DNA of 64,000 bases, from assembly GCF_024713945.1 (NCBI RefSeq), contig NC_134682.1, positions 992,001 through 1,056,000 of the forward strand, in the 5' to 3' direction. The notes under the pieces were generated by a model that saw nothing but the letters and a program-made list of their open reading frames with translations, was not told the DNA's origin and searched no databases. Position 1 is the stretch's first letter. The number at the start of each line of letters is the position of its first letter. A program made the translations under genes and the position numbers. Shown here in pieces: positions 51,120 through 62,104 of the stretch. The stretch comes from Dermatophagoides farinae. Its lineage: Eukaryota > Arthropoda > Arachnida > Sarcoptiformes > Pyroglyphidae.

Positions 51120-51553
51120 ATCTGATAAATTGATTGGTGATCGGCAAATAATAATTTGATCGAATATATTTTTTTTTGTAGTTGTTCGATTCGATTTGAT
51201 TTTTGTTTTTTTGTTTGTTTGTCTGAAGAAAAGAAAAATTTGTAATTATTAAATTTTGTTTTTGTTTTTTTTTTGTTGCAAAATTAATTAAAAAATTTTC
51301 GATTTCGAATTTCTTTTCACCATTGTTTTTGCGCAATATTTAAATATATATATGGTTCCACATAATGGTTATCCAAAAAAAATTTTTTGTTCTGTTGTTT
51401 TGTTTCTTTTGCTTGCTTGCTTATTTTTATTTTTTTTTTCAATTCACCAAGTTTTCTGAGTTTAACTTTCAACTTTCGTTTTTTTTTCTTATTGTCGTTG
51501 TCGTGTATTCAATCAATCTACTGAATAAATCACCAATAGTAATAAGCAAACAC
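51120..51553. other. Gene B to gene C spacer
   Basis: About 435 bases, T-rich, with TATA-like ATTTAAATATATATAT near 51338-51354. The gene C frame is open up to 51365, but the hydrophobic T-rich part is probably 5' UTR. Confidence 0.45.
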
Positions 51554-54500
51554 ATGATGATGATTTATTTGCTAAAAAATAGATCACCATTATATCTAAT
51601 TGGTTGGTGGTGGTATTTATTTTTGACGATATTTCAACAAAATTTTCAACCATCATTAATGTTATTACAACAAGGTAGTCTTAAACAACCAGTTTTTATT
51701 ATTGGACACGATAGAGGGGGTAAGTAATATAACGAATTTTAAGATGAATCGAATTTTAATGATCAAAACATGAAAACAAAATCTAAAATTCAAATCTGTT
51801 TCTTTTTTTTCACTCATATTTATAAATCATTTATCACATTACATTTGATTTGATGATGATTTACAGATTGCGATGTATTGGCACCATCACATGGCAATTA
51901 TTCAGTATCTGTATCGCCACATAAAATTGATTTTGAATGTTCAATATATTTATGGTCACCGCCAGAATATTTGATTGAAATTGAATTTCTACATCATAAT
52001 ACACCGTGTGATAATAATAATAATTACATTTCCGTACATGATTATTGGTCATGGTATGAACAGGTGTTTCCGGTGAACAGTAAAATCAATACTGAACAGG
52101 ATCGATTATGTAATGATAATAAAGAGAATCGAAAAATATTTCGTTCATCACAAAATGGTGCAATGATAAAATATCGTTTTAATAGAAGAGATATTGGTCA
52201 ATTTCATTTTGCCATGCGTTTCATACCGAATAATGAACCATGTACAATATTTATTGCTGGTTCAGAAACAACACGTGGTAGTTATCATATAGAAAATAAA
52301 AAAGCAAAAGAAACTTGTGCCTTATATATAATACAATCACCTAGATGGAATAAAGCCGGTTTCAAAGGTATGATGATAAAAATCGATCAAATGAATGCTG
52401 GTGATTCAGATGCAATGATTCATGCACCATATCCAGTTTATGTAAGTCGATTTTCCATATTTCAGCTATTTTTTTTTGTTTGTTAAATTGTTCTAAAAAA
52501 AACATAAACAAAATTTCCATTTGCATTTAGTGTTCAATTTTAAATCGTGGTGTACAAAATTTTGTTGAAATCGGTGGCTATGGTGCTGCATTATCTGGTT
52601 ATAGTACTAAACATATGCAAGCATGGATGGAAACTTGTAATGAACATTTTTATGAAGATACCATTTATGTATTATGTCCAAATGTTGTTGTTCGATTGTT
52701 TTCAACACGTGAAAGACAGCATATAAAATTCACTTATGAAGCATTGACAGCTACATCATTTATGAGCACTAAATTTATGATGAAAAGACGGGCATATAAA
52801 TTGGAATGTTTAGCCGAATCGATTAATTTTCCACAAGTTCCTGTTGCATTACAACTTGCTGATGATATAAGTAAGTGAATATATGTGAAAACATGTGTAA
52901 ATTTTTTGTTTTGTTTTGTTTTTTTTGTTTGTTTGTTTGTTAAAGGCTGTAGTTATCTGGTAGAGAATCAGGGCTATCATTTATTAATGATGAGTCAAGT
53001 AAATGTTGATAGAAAATGTAAAATTCTAATTCATGCACCAATCGAACATAGTATACATATCAAAATGGTTGAATTGAATATCAATAAACAAGGTGATTGT
53101 TATGATTATTTTAATATTGATTTCGTTCAAGCAAATGATGGTTGGATACATAATCGAGAAACAATACCAAATTTAGATCTTAAATCAATAGCACATGATG
53201 AGAAGACAACATTACCAAATAAACCATTATGTGTAAAAGGTGGTAATAGAGAATTTGAATCATCACAGAATATTGCCGAAATTGATTTCTATCTACCAGA
53301 CACTGGATACGGTAAAACTGGATCACCAATAATGGCTGGTTTTGCATTTACAGTGAAATTTGTATTTGAACCGAATGGTAATGTATTTTGTGAAATAAAT
53401 TTTTATAATATATATCCAAATCAAATGATATATTCTTTTTCTTCAGTATGTGATGATGTATATCTTATCAATACAAAAGAACGTTACACAACCGATAGAT
53501 TAATATTTCAAGATTATCGATCATCAAAACAATGTACATTTTATTTTATAAAATTACCATGGTTACAAACAAATCTAGAAGGTTTTCGATTTTATTTTTA
53601 TAAATATTCTATTGGTCAGCCTAAGCGAGAATTATCAAGATTTGAAAAAAGATCAAAAGCTAATGAGGTTTGTCCATAATTGTTTACTATAATTTATTTT
53701 TAAATTAAATTGTTTTTTTTTAAAAAAAATACAGACAGATAGATGTACTAACTCCGGTAGTAAAAATGATTTACTTCGGATTGAAGGTGGTAAAAAATTT
53801 GGTCTTACCTCGAAATTAAATCCACATGGTATTGAACTTTGTAGTTCAATGGGTATTGCACCACCGTGTATGTATTATATATATTATTTAATTTTTTATG
53901 GAACTCTTGTTTTCATATTAACCATTTTGTTTCCATTCAAAAAAAAAAAAAACAAAAACAAACAGATATAATGACCATAATGTGTCCAAGTGTTGGTCTT
54001 ACATTATATTCAAGTTTAAATTATTATAATTTTATGGTATTCGATGCTACAACACTATGGACTGGTGATTTAGTCGGCAGTCAAACAAATGAAGATGTTG
54101 CTTATTGTGAAAATAAACCTTTAGAAACATCTGGAATGCCATTATCATTAGATTATCAAGGTAAGTGTGTGAATCTTTTTTTATTTGAAAAAAAAATTAA
54201 TCAAAAATTTTCATTGTCAAGAATGTGAACAAACACTTACAGAACCTGGTTATTATTCGCTTGGTGTTGTATTGAAAACTTATGAAAAACATTGTTATCT
54301 ATTTATACGGGCACCAAAAAATTTACAAACAATTGAAATTGAAATTACTAGTGCAAAATTTGTTTGTAATGATGATGATGATAATTATTTACGTATTTAT
54401 GATGGTTGGCGTTATAAAAATGGTTTACAAATGCCAAGAGTATTTAATTCAACGCGAACATTGGAACAACGTATACATAAAATGTGTAAGAAAAAACATG

Positions 54501-55504
54501 TCAAAATAACATTATCACAGAATTTTGGACAAATTGAATATCGTATCATTAGAAAAGGATGGGGACATGATTTTAAATTTAAAGTTTCATTTAAATATAA
54601 TCCTGAACGTAAATATTTTGAATATTTTTTTTGTTTTGTTTCATTACATTTGTTTTATTAATTAATTAATTAATTAATCCTTTATTTATTTATTTTTATA
54701 ATTACAGCTTGTGATCAAGTATATTTGATTGATGAATTTTATGCTAAAAAAACGCATATAAATTTCACAATGATTAATAATAATATAATTCATGGACTAA
54801 CTTGTACATGTTATATAATGCATGTACCATGGATACCATATCCGAATAATGTTGTTGAATCATATGAATATAGTGGATTAGATATACAATTTGGAAGATA
54901 TGAATTACCGGATAAATCTAAATTTCAATTATTTAATTCAGATAATTCGGTTAGTATAAAAAAAAACTCATACATTATAATTGGTTTTTTTTATTGAAAA
55001 TAAATTTGTTTTTGTTTTTCAAAACCACCACCACCACCACCACCTCCCCTCCCCCATATTAGTGTTCATCGAATGGTGCAAAATTTTTTATGAGATTTAT
55101 TGGCAGTCATCAAGCCATAGATTTTTTCCGTACACCAGATTTACGTGGTTATGAAGTTTGTGGTAATCAAAACAACCGATGTAAGTTTGATTAAATTTTA
55201 TTAAAAGAAACAAAACAAAAAAACAAAATTAATTTTTCTTTTCTTTTCTTAATTTAATTTTCAAACACACACACACACACAAACAGTTATCGTAAAACTT
55301 GAATGGTGTTGGAATTTTGGCATAGAATTAATATCATCAGGTAATGGCGTTGGTCACGAAGTAGAACGTTCAATTATTGAAGCCACTATTCATCCATTAA
55401 AATCAAAAGAACTAATACCATTAGAAAGTGATTATCCACGTTCATGGGAATTTCTGAAACCATATCCAGCATTATGTAAACGTCCAGAATTCTATGATGC
55501 ATAA
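51554..55504 (+). CDS. CRF-BP-like protein C, three modules
   Basis: Eleven exons: 51554-51719, 51867-52441, 52531-52870, 52946-53377, 53447-53667, 53735-53867, 53966-54160, 54222-54608, 54708-54949, 55063-55180, 55287-55504, giving 1008 residues. I chose the ATG at 51554 because it puts a hydrophobic signal segment (LYLIGWWWYLFLTIF) near the start; the frame is open to 51365. Three CRF-BP modules lie at about 56-360, 361-687 and 688-1008. Module 1 has SSQNGAMIKYR and VEIGGYG but HDYW for DGW; module 2 has ANDGWIH and SSQNIAEIDF; module 3 has IYDGWRY, SQNFGQIEYR and ELISSG. All ten cysteines are present in each. Intron 53378-53446 is 69 bases, in frame and without a stop, so it could also be retained. 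A second isoform is therefore possible. Confidence 0.85.
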
Positions 55505-55758
55505 TATGTAAAAAACACACACAGGGAGAAGGTTTTTTTTTTGCAAGATAAACAAAACAACGACAACAACAACTTTGGTGTGTGTGTGTGTGTGTGTTTG
55601 TGACTGTAAACTAATTTTAATTCTAATTGAATTTAAAATTTTGTTGTTGTGTGTTGTTATTATATTGTTATATTTCGAAAAAAAGTGAATAAAAAGCCAT
55701 TGAAATTTATGGAAAAAAGTAGCTTTTTGTTAATATTTTTGATTTTGAGTTGTTTGAT

Positions 55759-55789
<31 letters not shown>

Positions 55790-55888
55790 CGTTTTTATTT
55801 CTTTGCGTGTTTGTTTGCTTTTTTTGTGAAACAACATCATCAAATACCAGCAGCAACAACAACAACAACAACAACACCGGCAACGATA
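55505..55888. other. Gene C to gene D spacer
   Basis: About 385 bases with a TG run (55577-55595), an AATAAA near 55687 and a T run at about 55759-55780. The gene D frame is open upstream to 55649, passing through the T run as a phenylalanine stretch. I treat that as 5' UTR. Confidence 0.45.
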
Positions 55889-57253
55889 ATGATGATGTTT
55901 ATATTATATTCAATGATGATAATATTCTCCATTCCAAATTCGAATTGTGATTTTTGGGAATTTTTGGATTATATTCCAACACAACCAAAACGTTTGGATC
56001 AAATGATGATAACACAAAATTCAGAATATCCGGTTCCAAGTTATATACTTCCATCTAGTAAGTTTATGATGTTTGTGTACTGTGTAATCATTTGGTAATC
56101 GATTTTTTTTTTTTTTGCTTTTTGTTAGAAAAAATTCATTTCATAACTGAACCAGGATATTATTCATTACAAATGAATGAAAAAATGCTTAATGTAATTG
56201 GTACCATAAAAATCTATTCACATGATCCAACAAAATTGGCTGTTTTCTATATTGAACGTATGAATGTTTTATGCCAAACAAAAAATCCACATACTTTTGT
56301 ACGATGGTTTGATGGCTGGAATACTGAAGAGAATGTTGTTATACCATATGTTATTGATCATCCTGATGGTTACATTAAACGTTTTAGCGATAATTTTTGT
56401 GAAATGGGTCGTGTATTTCGAACATCATTAAAACGTTATACAGCCACACAGAATTTTGCACAAGTTGATTATCGTTTCGAGACGTTACATCATTATATAT
56501 TTTCATTTTTTGTTTATTTTAAAGATAATCCACAACGTAAGTGTTTGTTTTTTTTTTTTTTTTTAATTTTCCAACCTTTTTTTCAAACAAAAAATATATT
56601 ATTAGCATGTCATGCATTAATCATGGATACATTCGATGTGAAACGAAAATGTCCATATTTTTATTCATATACATTACAAAATTATGGCAATAAACGAATG
56701 AATTGTTCATTATTTTTAATGAAACAAGAAACACAAAGATATGAAGGTTCATTTCATATACGTTTTTTTCAAGTTGGTGATCCAAGTATTTCAAATGTAA
56801 TTCAAAATGGTGATAAAGATCCATTAACGGTAAATATAAAATGACCAATTGAATTTTAAATTTCTATATATAAAAATTTTTTAACAAAAAAATCCATTCA
56901 AAAAATAGTGTGCATCATTTGCTGATCATTTATATATTAATGGAAATTCTGGTGCCGGACCTCATAAAACAAAAGAATTGGATTTCTGTAATCAACATAA
57001 ACCTGAAGGTAAAATGCACGAGGTGTTGTAAATAGAAAAAAAAATTTTAATTTTCTAAAACAAACAAAAAACAGTGAATAAAGGTGGATTTCCAATAGTC
57101 TGTCCAAATGTTACCATACGGCTAATATCAAGTGGCCAATTTCAGAATAAAATTGTCATCAGTTATCTGCCACCAACAACGGATGAAATTTGTCGTTGGA
57201 ATGAAGAAAAACGTTCGAATACGGCACGAACATATCATACATTACGTTGTTGA
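55889..57253 (+). CDS. CRF-BP-like protein D, single module
   Basis: Five exons, 55889-56057, 56129-56536, 56606-56829, 56909-57008 and 57075-57253, give 359 residues. The ATG triplet at 55889 starts a good signal peptide (MMMFILYSMMIIFSIPNSNC); ATG 55709 upstream would add a poly-Phe and Thr-rich stretch and is less likely. One CRF-BP module follows (about 57-359): EPGYYS, WFDGWNT, TQNFAQVDYR, PCH at the half-way intron, MNCSLFL, CPNVTIRLISSGQF. Both cysteines of pair 1 are gone (KKIHFITEPG and NVIGTIKIY), while pairs 2-5 are complete. The last residue is a cysteine (LRC). The last phase-1 intron, also present in genes A and B, is retained here but absent in E to H. This marks D as intermediate between the three-module and the short genes. 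Confidence 0.85.
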
Positions 57254-57359
57254 ATTTTGAATTTGAATGATGATTTGATTTGAATGTGAAACAGAAAAAA
57301 AAATTAATTTAAAAAGAGAAAAAAATTAAATTTTAAATTTTTTTTTGTTTGTTTTCGAA

Positions 57360-57367
57360 TATAAAAA
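57360..57367 (+). promoter_or_regulatory. TATA-like box before gene E
   Basis: TATAAAAA lies 132 bases before the gene E start codon, in the 239-base spacer after gene D. AT-rich composition makes chance matches likely. Confidence 0.35.
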
Positions 57368-57491
57368 TACATTTAGAAAATGAATGAGTCAATTGGAAAA
57401 AATTTTTTCTGATTTTGAAGCGAATTATTTTATTTTGTTTTTTTTTTGTCAACGGCAACAGGTAACCAGTTATACGCAGAATCTTAATCAC

Positions 57492-58880
57492 ATGAATCAA
57501 CAATTTCTGATCCGTTTTCTCATATTACTACCATTGATGATATTTGATGATCAAATAATTGCGATAAAAATATTTTCCGATAATGATCATCATCATCAAG
57601 AGCCAAATTCACATGAGCAAATAATACGATTAAAATCCAGTTAAGTGATGATTTTTTGTTTTGTTTTTTGTTTTTTTTGTCGTTATAATGTTTTACATTT
57701 TTTTTTCATATCACAGAATCAGAAATTTTTCTCATGATTAAACAAACATCATCATCATCGTCATCATCACTTTATGAATATTATATTGATAATGAATCAA
57801 TGTCGAAAACACAGGGAAGAATTTATATTGTTTCACCGAATATGGATGAATCGATAATATTTCAATTACGTGCAAGAAATACACCATGTATTCAGAATGA
57901 AAATTATTATATTCATTTTGTAGATGGCTGGGAATTACCGAATGGTCGTAGTTTTCCACCACCACAACAGTCCATTGTAAATGATGATGATATTGAACCA
58001 TGGGAAATGCCTGTTTGTCAAGGTAATCATACATATGCTGAGGAACTTTCACGTGTGTATGTTGGTAAACAGAATTTTGCCATGATTTCATATCGTATAC
58101 CGATTATGAATACCGGATTTACATTTAGAATTTGGACGAAAAAAATTGATAAACGTAAGTGTAAAAGGTTTGTGTTGTGTATCACAAAGTAGTGGTGTAT
58201 TGATTGTAGAATTTTTTTTTTTATCATTCTAAATTAAAAAGCATGTAATATGATGAAATTTGAATCTGAAGATATCCATGACCGGCAACCATTTATTAGG
58301 GAACCAATGTTATTGAAAAATTATAATAAGAAAAAAATTTGTTCATTATTCATCATACAACAACGTGTACATAAATACACACCATTTGTACGTATAGTTG
58401 AATTTAATGTTGGTGATCCACAAAAATATGGACACGGTAAAATAGATGATACTAAATCGGTAATAATGATGTGTATTAAAATATATCTAATCGAATGATA
58501 AATTGATTGATTTTCTTTGTGGTCTTTTTTTCTAGTGCAAAAAAGAAGGACGCGAAGATTATGTCGAAGTTATTGGTGATTCATATGGTGGCAATAATAA
58601 CGATATTGTTGCTGATGATTCTCATTCAAAAGTTCGTCTAGATTTTTGTAATAATCATCATGTTTCATTAAATAAATTGAATGGTTTCGATATCCCCATT
58701 AATCGTCGCATTATAACCATACGTCTTGTATCAAGTGGTCGATATTATGATTGGGTTAAATTACAATATTTACCACCAAAACTTGGCTATATTTGTGATT
58801 TAGAATTTATGTTTGGTACAGAAATTGAAAGTGAAATGAAACCAAAAATATTTTCAAATGAAAATTTTCATATAAATTAA
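57492..58880 (+). CDS. CRF-BP-like protein E, single module
   Basis: Four exons, 57492-57639, 57717-58154, 58242-58459 and 58536-58880, give 382 residues. The ATG at 57492 begins a signal peptide (MNQQFLIRFLILLPLMIF) and is followed by a His/Glu-rich linker. The module shows FVDGWELPNGRSFPPP, which is very close to the classical CRF-BP DGW..G..FP pattern. It then shows GKQNFAMISYRIP, PCNMM, DYVEVIGDS and TIRLVSSGRY. Pair-1 cysteines are absent. The first cysteine of pair 5 is replaced by Arg (CGT at 58704-58706 where paralogues have TGT), leaving its partner (YICDLE) unpaired. Unlike D, F, G and H the chain does not end in cysteine. A serine run (about residues 58-65) is microsatellite-encoded. 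I infer a diverging or loosely constrained copy. Confidence 0.85.
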
Positions 58881-58942
58881 TTGATTTTGTTTGATTTAAT
58901 TGAACAAAAAAATCCCATTTGTTTGTTGAGAATAAATCCGCA

Positions 58943-58950
58943 TATATAAA
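58943..58950 (+). promoter_or_regulatory. TATA-like box before gene F
   Basis: TATATAAA lies 75 bases before the gene F start, within the 137-base E-F spacer. It is conserved in place in the gene H upstream region (TATAAATA at 62022), as part of a duplicated block. Confidence 0.45.
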
Positions 58951-59017
58951 TAAATCAGTTTCACGAAATCAAAACATAATTTTTTTGCTGATATTCGATA
59001 TACGAAATTTTCAAGTA

Positions 59018-60418
59018 ATGAACGAATCGATTAAAATTCGATTTATATCGTTATCAACATCGATACTATCAATATTATTAATATTATGTGATTATGAAAA
59101 TCAAATATTAGCAACTGATATCGTTTTTAAAGATAAAATTAATCTACCGAAACCTAATTGGCCAACTCAACGATTGAAATCAGGTCAGGTTTTTTTTTTA
59201 TTTATTCTGTAAATTCAAAATAAAAACCAATAATATTCAAATTCTCTCTCTCTCTCTCTCTTTCTTTGCTTCTCTCTATAGAATCGGTAATTTACATCAC
59301 AAAACCCGGTCGTTATGCATTGTATATTGATGATGAAAAATTATTAAAAACCAAAGGACGAATACTTTTCGCTACATCAAGATTGAATGCATCGATTGGT
59401 ATCTTTTTGAATGAACGTAATTCGTCCTGTATTACTAGTGAAAATTATTTTATAAATTATTATGATGGCTGGAAATTTCCAAATGGTCGTCGATTTCCAT
59501 CACCTGGTCAACATGCTGTACCATTTAAAAAACGAATTTGTGAAAGTAATCAAACATATGAAATGGAACTGAATCGTATATTTATCAGTTCACAAAATTT
59601 CGCCATGATTACATATCGTATACCGGTAATTAATACCGGTTTTACATTCACATTTATGCATAGAGATATTAGTCTACGTAAGTAATGGAAATCTTTTTTT
59701 TTTATTTGTTTATGATTTTTATCGATTTTTCACATCAACCAACCAACCACCCATACACACACACACAAAAGCATGTAATGTCATGTTTTATGAAGAGAAT
59801 TATAATAAATATGGCGCTGGTGGAAGAGAACCATTCGTACGTGATACATATGCGTTGAGGAATTTTCATCGGGAAATTAATTGTTCCGCTTATATATTTC
59901 AACAACGTAAACATAAATTTGCACCATTCTTACGAATAGGTGGTATGGAAATTGGTAAAACAGATTACAGCTTCAGTGCTCCTACTCCTAAAAGAAATAA
60001 TGAATCGGTAAGTGGATCTGTGTATGAGTGTGTGTGTGTGTGTGAAATGAATTTCTTTTTTTTTCATTTATTCCAGTGTAAAGAATTGGGCTTAAAAGAT
60101 TATGCTGAAATTGGTGGCGATTCTAGTGTTGAAATTGGAACAAAAGAATTTGAAGTTGGTTTCGATGTATGTGATCATCATAGTGCACCTACAAATGTTA
60201 TGTGGCCTGAATCACCGGATTATAGAGCATTTGATTTTCTAATCAATTGTCGTATTATAACCATACGTCTAGTATCAAGTGGAAGATTTGCAAATATTAT
60301 AAAATTTAAATATCTACCACCACGTATGCAATATGTTTGTGATTGGCAATATAAATTCGATACAAGTTTATTTCGATTGATCACGGTTAAATCAATTTTT
60401 ACAAATTTATATTGTTGA
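59018..60418 (+). CDS. CRF-BP-like protein F, single module
   Basis: Four exons, 59018-59183, 59282-59677, 59772-60007 and 60077-60418, give 379 residues. A signal peptide (1-32, core LSTSILSILLILC) and a short linker lead into one CRF-BP module: TKPGRYALYI, YYDGWKFPNGRRFPSPGQH, SSQNFAMITYRIP, PCNVMFYEE, INCSAYIFQQ, DYAEIGGDS, NCRIITIRLVSSG and FKYLPP. Pairs 2-5 of cysteines are present and pair 1 is absent. The chain ends LYC. Sequons include the conserved NCS, at the place of the known CRF-BP glycosylation site, plus NAS, NSS and NQT. Exon phases (1,1,0) equal those of E, G and H. Signal peptide, first exon and upstream flank are nearly the same as in H, so F and H are recent duplicates. 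F differs by a longer loop between exons 3 and 4. Confidence 0.88.
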
Positions 60419-60603
60419 ATTGAAAAATATTTCGATCAATAATGATTTGATTTTTTGAAAAAAAAAAAATTTTTTTTACCACAAATTCGAAAATTGAATA
60501 AAAAAATTTTTTTCCATAAATAATGGTTTCACACAAAATGTAAATCTTTATTTTATTTTTTTTTTTTTACTTGGCAAATATTCAAAATTCGAAACTTGTG
60601 TGA

Positions 60604-61902
60604 ATGATGAACGATGTATCGATTGTATCATTATCGTTATTATTATTGTTATCAATATCGATATCATCGATATTTGCTACTGATGTTGTTTATAAAAAGA
60701 CAGTTAAAGTACCAAAATTTGGGTGGATACAACATGTGAAACCTGGTAAAAATAAGTCATCATAAATTCAATCAATTTAAATAGCGATTTTTCTCTTTCT
60801 CTTTGATTTTAGAATCGGAAATTTACATCAAAAAACCTGGTCGTTATTCATTATATATGAATGATGAAAAATTATTGAAAACCCTTGGAAGAATATATTT
60901 TTATACACCAATATCGAATGCATCGATTGGTATCTATATTGATGTACGTAATGGTAGCTGTATTGCTGGTGAAGATTTCATAAATTTTCATGATGGTTGG
61001 GAATTTCCAAATGGTCGTCGATTTCCATCACCTGGTCAACATGTAAAACGATTTGAAATGCAAATTTGTGAAGATAATCAAGTGCCAGAATTGAATCCAT
61101 TCTTTTTTAGTTCACAAAATTTTGCAATGTTAACATATCGTATACCGGTGATTAAAAATGGATTCACATTTACATTTATACTCGGAGATATTGATAAACG
61201 TAAGTGAATGTTTTTTTGTTTTTTTATTTGTTTTTGTTAAATTCATAAATTTCTAACCCTATCTACTGCAACACACACACACACAAACAAAAGCATGTAA
61301 TGTCATGTTTTATGAAGAGCCATATAATATATATGGCACTGGTGGAAGAGCACCATTTATACGTGATAAATATGTGTTGAAAAATTATCGTCGTGAAATT
61401 AATTGTTCGGCTTATATATTTCAACAACGTAGACATAAATATTCACCATACATACGACTAGTTCGTACAAAGATTGGACCAAAAATAAAACGCAATGATT
61501 CAGAAATCATACATAATTATCATCCTGAATCGGTAAGAAAATATTGAATTTTCAGAATTCGGTTGTAATATTGTTGTTTTTCAGTGTGAAACATTAAAAG
61601 CAAAAGATTATGTTGAAATCGGTGGCGATTCAAAATTCGAATTAGAATCACATGAATTTGAAGTTTCTTTTGATTTCTGTCCCGAACATGGTTATCATTT
61701 AATATCCGATACACCTAATGATATAATGATCAATTGTCGTATAATAACAATACGTTTAGTATCAAGTGGTATATATGCAAATAAGATTCAATTTAAATTT
61801 CTACCACCACGTATGAGATATGTTTGTGATTGGCAATATAATCTCGATTCAAATTATGATAATTTTGTGAAAAGAAAAGATTATTCACATTTATATTGTT
61901 GA
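60604..61902 (+). CDS. CRF-BP-like protein G, single module
   Basis: Four exons, 60604-60745, 60813-61199, 61294-61532 and 61585-61902, give 361 residues. The first exon, short and easily missed, has an ATG pair at 60604 and 60607 followed by a strong signal peptide (VSLSLLLLLSISISSIFA). The module has KKPGRYSLYM, FHDGWEFPNGRRFPSPGQH, SSQNFAMLTYRIP, PCNVMFYEE, INCSAYIFQQ, DYVEIGGDS, NCRIITIRLVSSG and FKFLPPRMRYVC, ending LYC. Cysteine pairs 2-5 are present and pair 1 is absent. Its second half is closest to H, while its signal peptide and promoter differ from both F and H. This suggests exchange or patchwork evolution between neighbours. One fewer residue before the DGW turn (EDFINFHDGW) sets it apart from F and H. 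Confidence 0.88.
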
Positions 61903-62021
61903 ATCATATATAATGATTTAAATATTATCTTTTTTTTTGTTAAAATCAATTGAATAATTGATTTTGTTTGATTTAATTGAACAAAAAAAAATTTCATTTG
62001 TTTGTTGTTAATAAATTTGCA

Positions 62022-62029
62022 TATAAATA
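62022..62029 (+). promoter_or_regulatory. TATA-like box before gene H
   Basis: TATAAATA lies 83 bases before the gene H start, in a block that is a copy of the gene F upstream region. Confidence 0.45.
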
Positions 62030-62104
62030 AATCTCTTACACGAAATTAAAACATTTGTAATTTTTTCTAAAAATTTTCTTTGCTGTAATTTAAATTTTCA
62101 AATA

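Noticed and set aside
51365-51553. Upstream start for gene C
   Set aside because: It adds a Phe-rich stretch from T runs. The ATG at 51554 places a signal segment correctly.
55649-55888. Upstream start for gene D
   Set aside because: It adds a poly-Phe run from a T tract and a Thr run from a CAA/ACA repeat. The ATG at 55889 begins a normal signal peptide.
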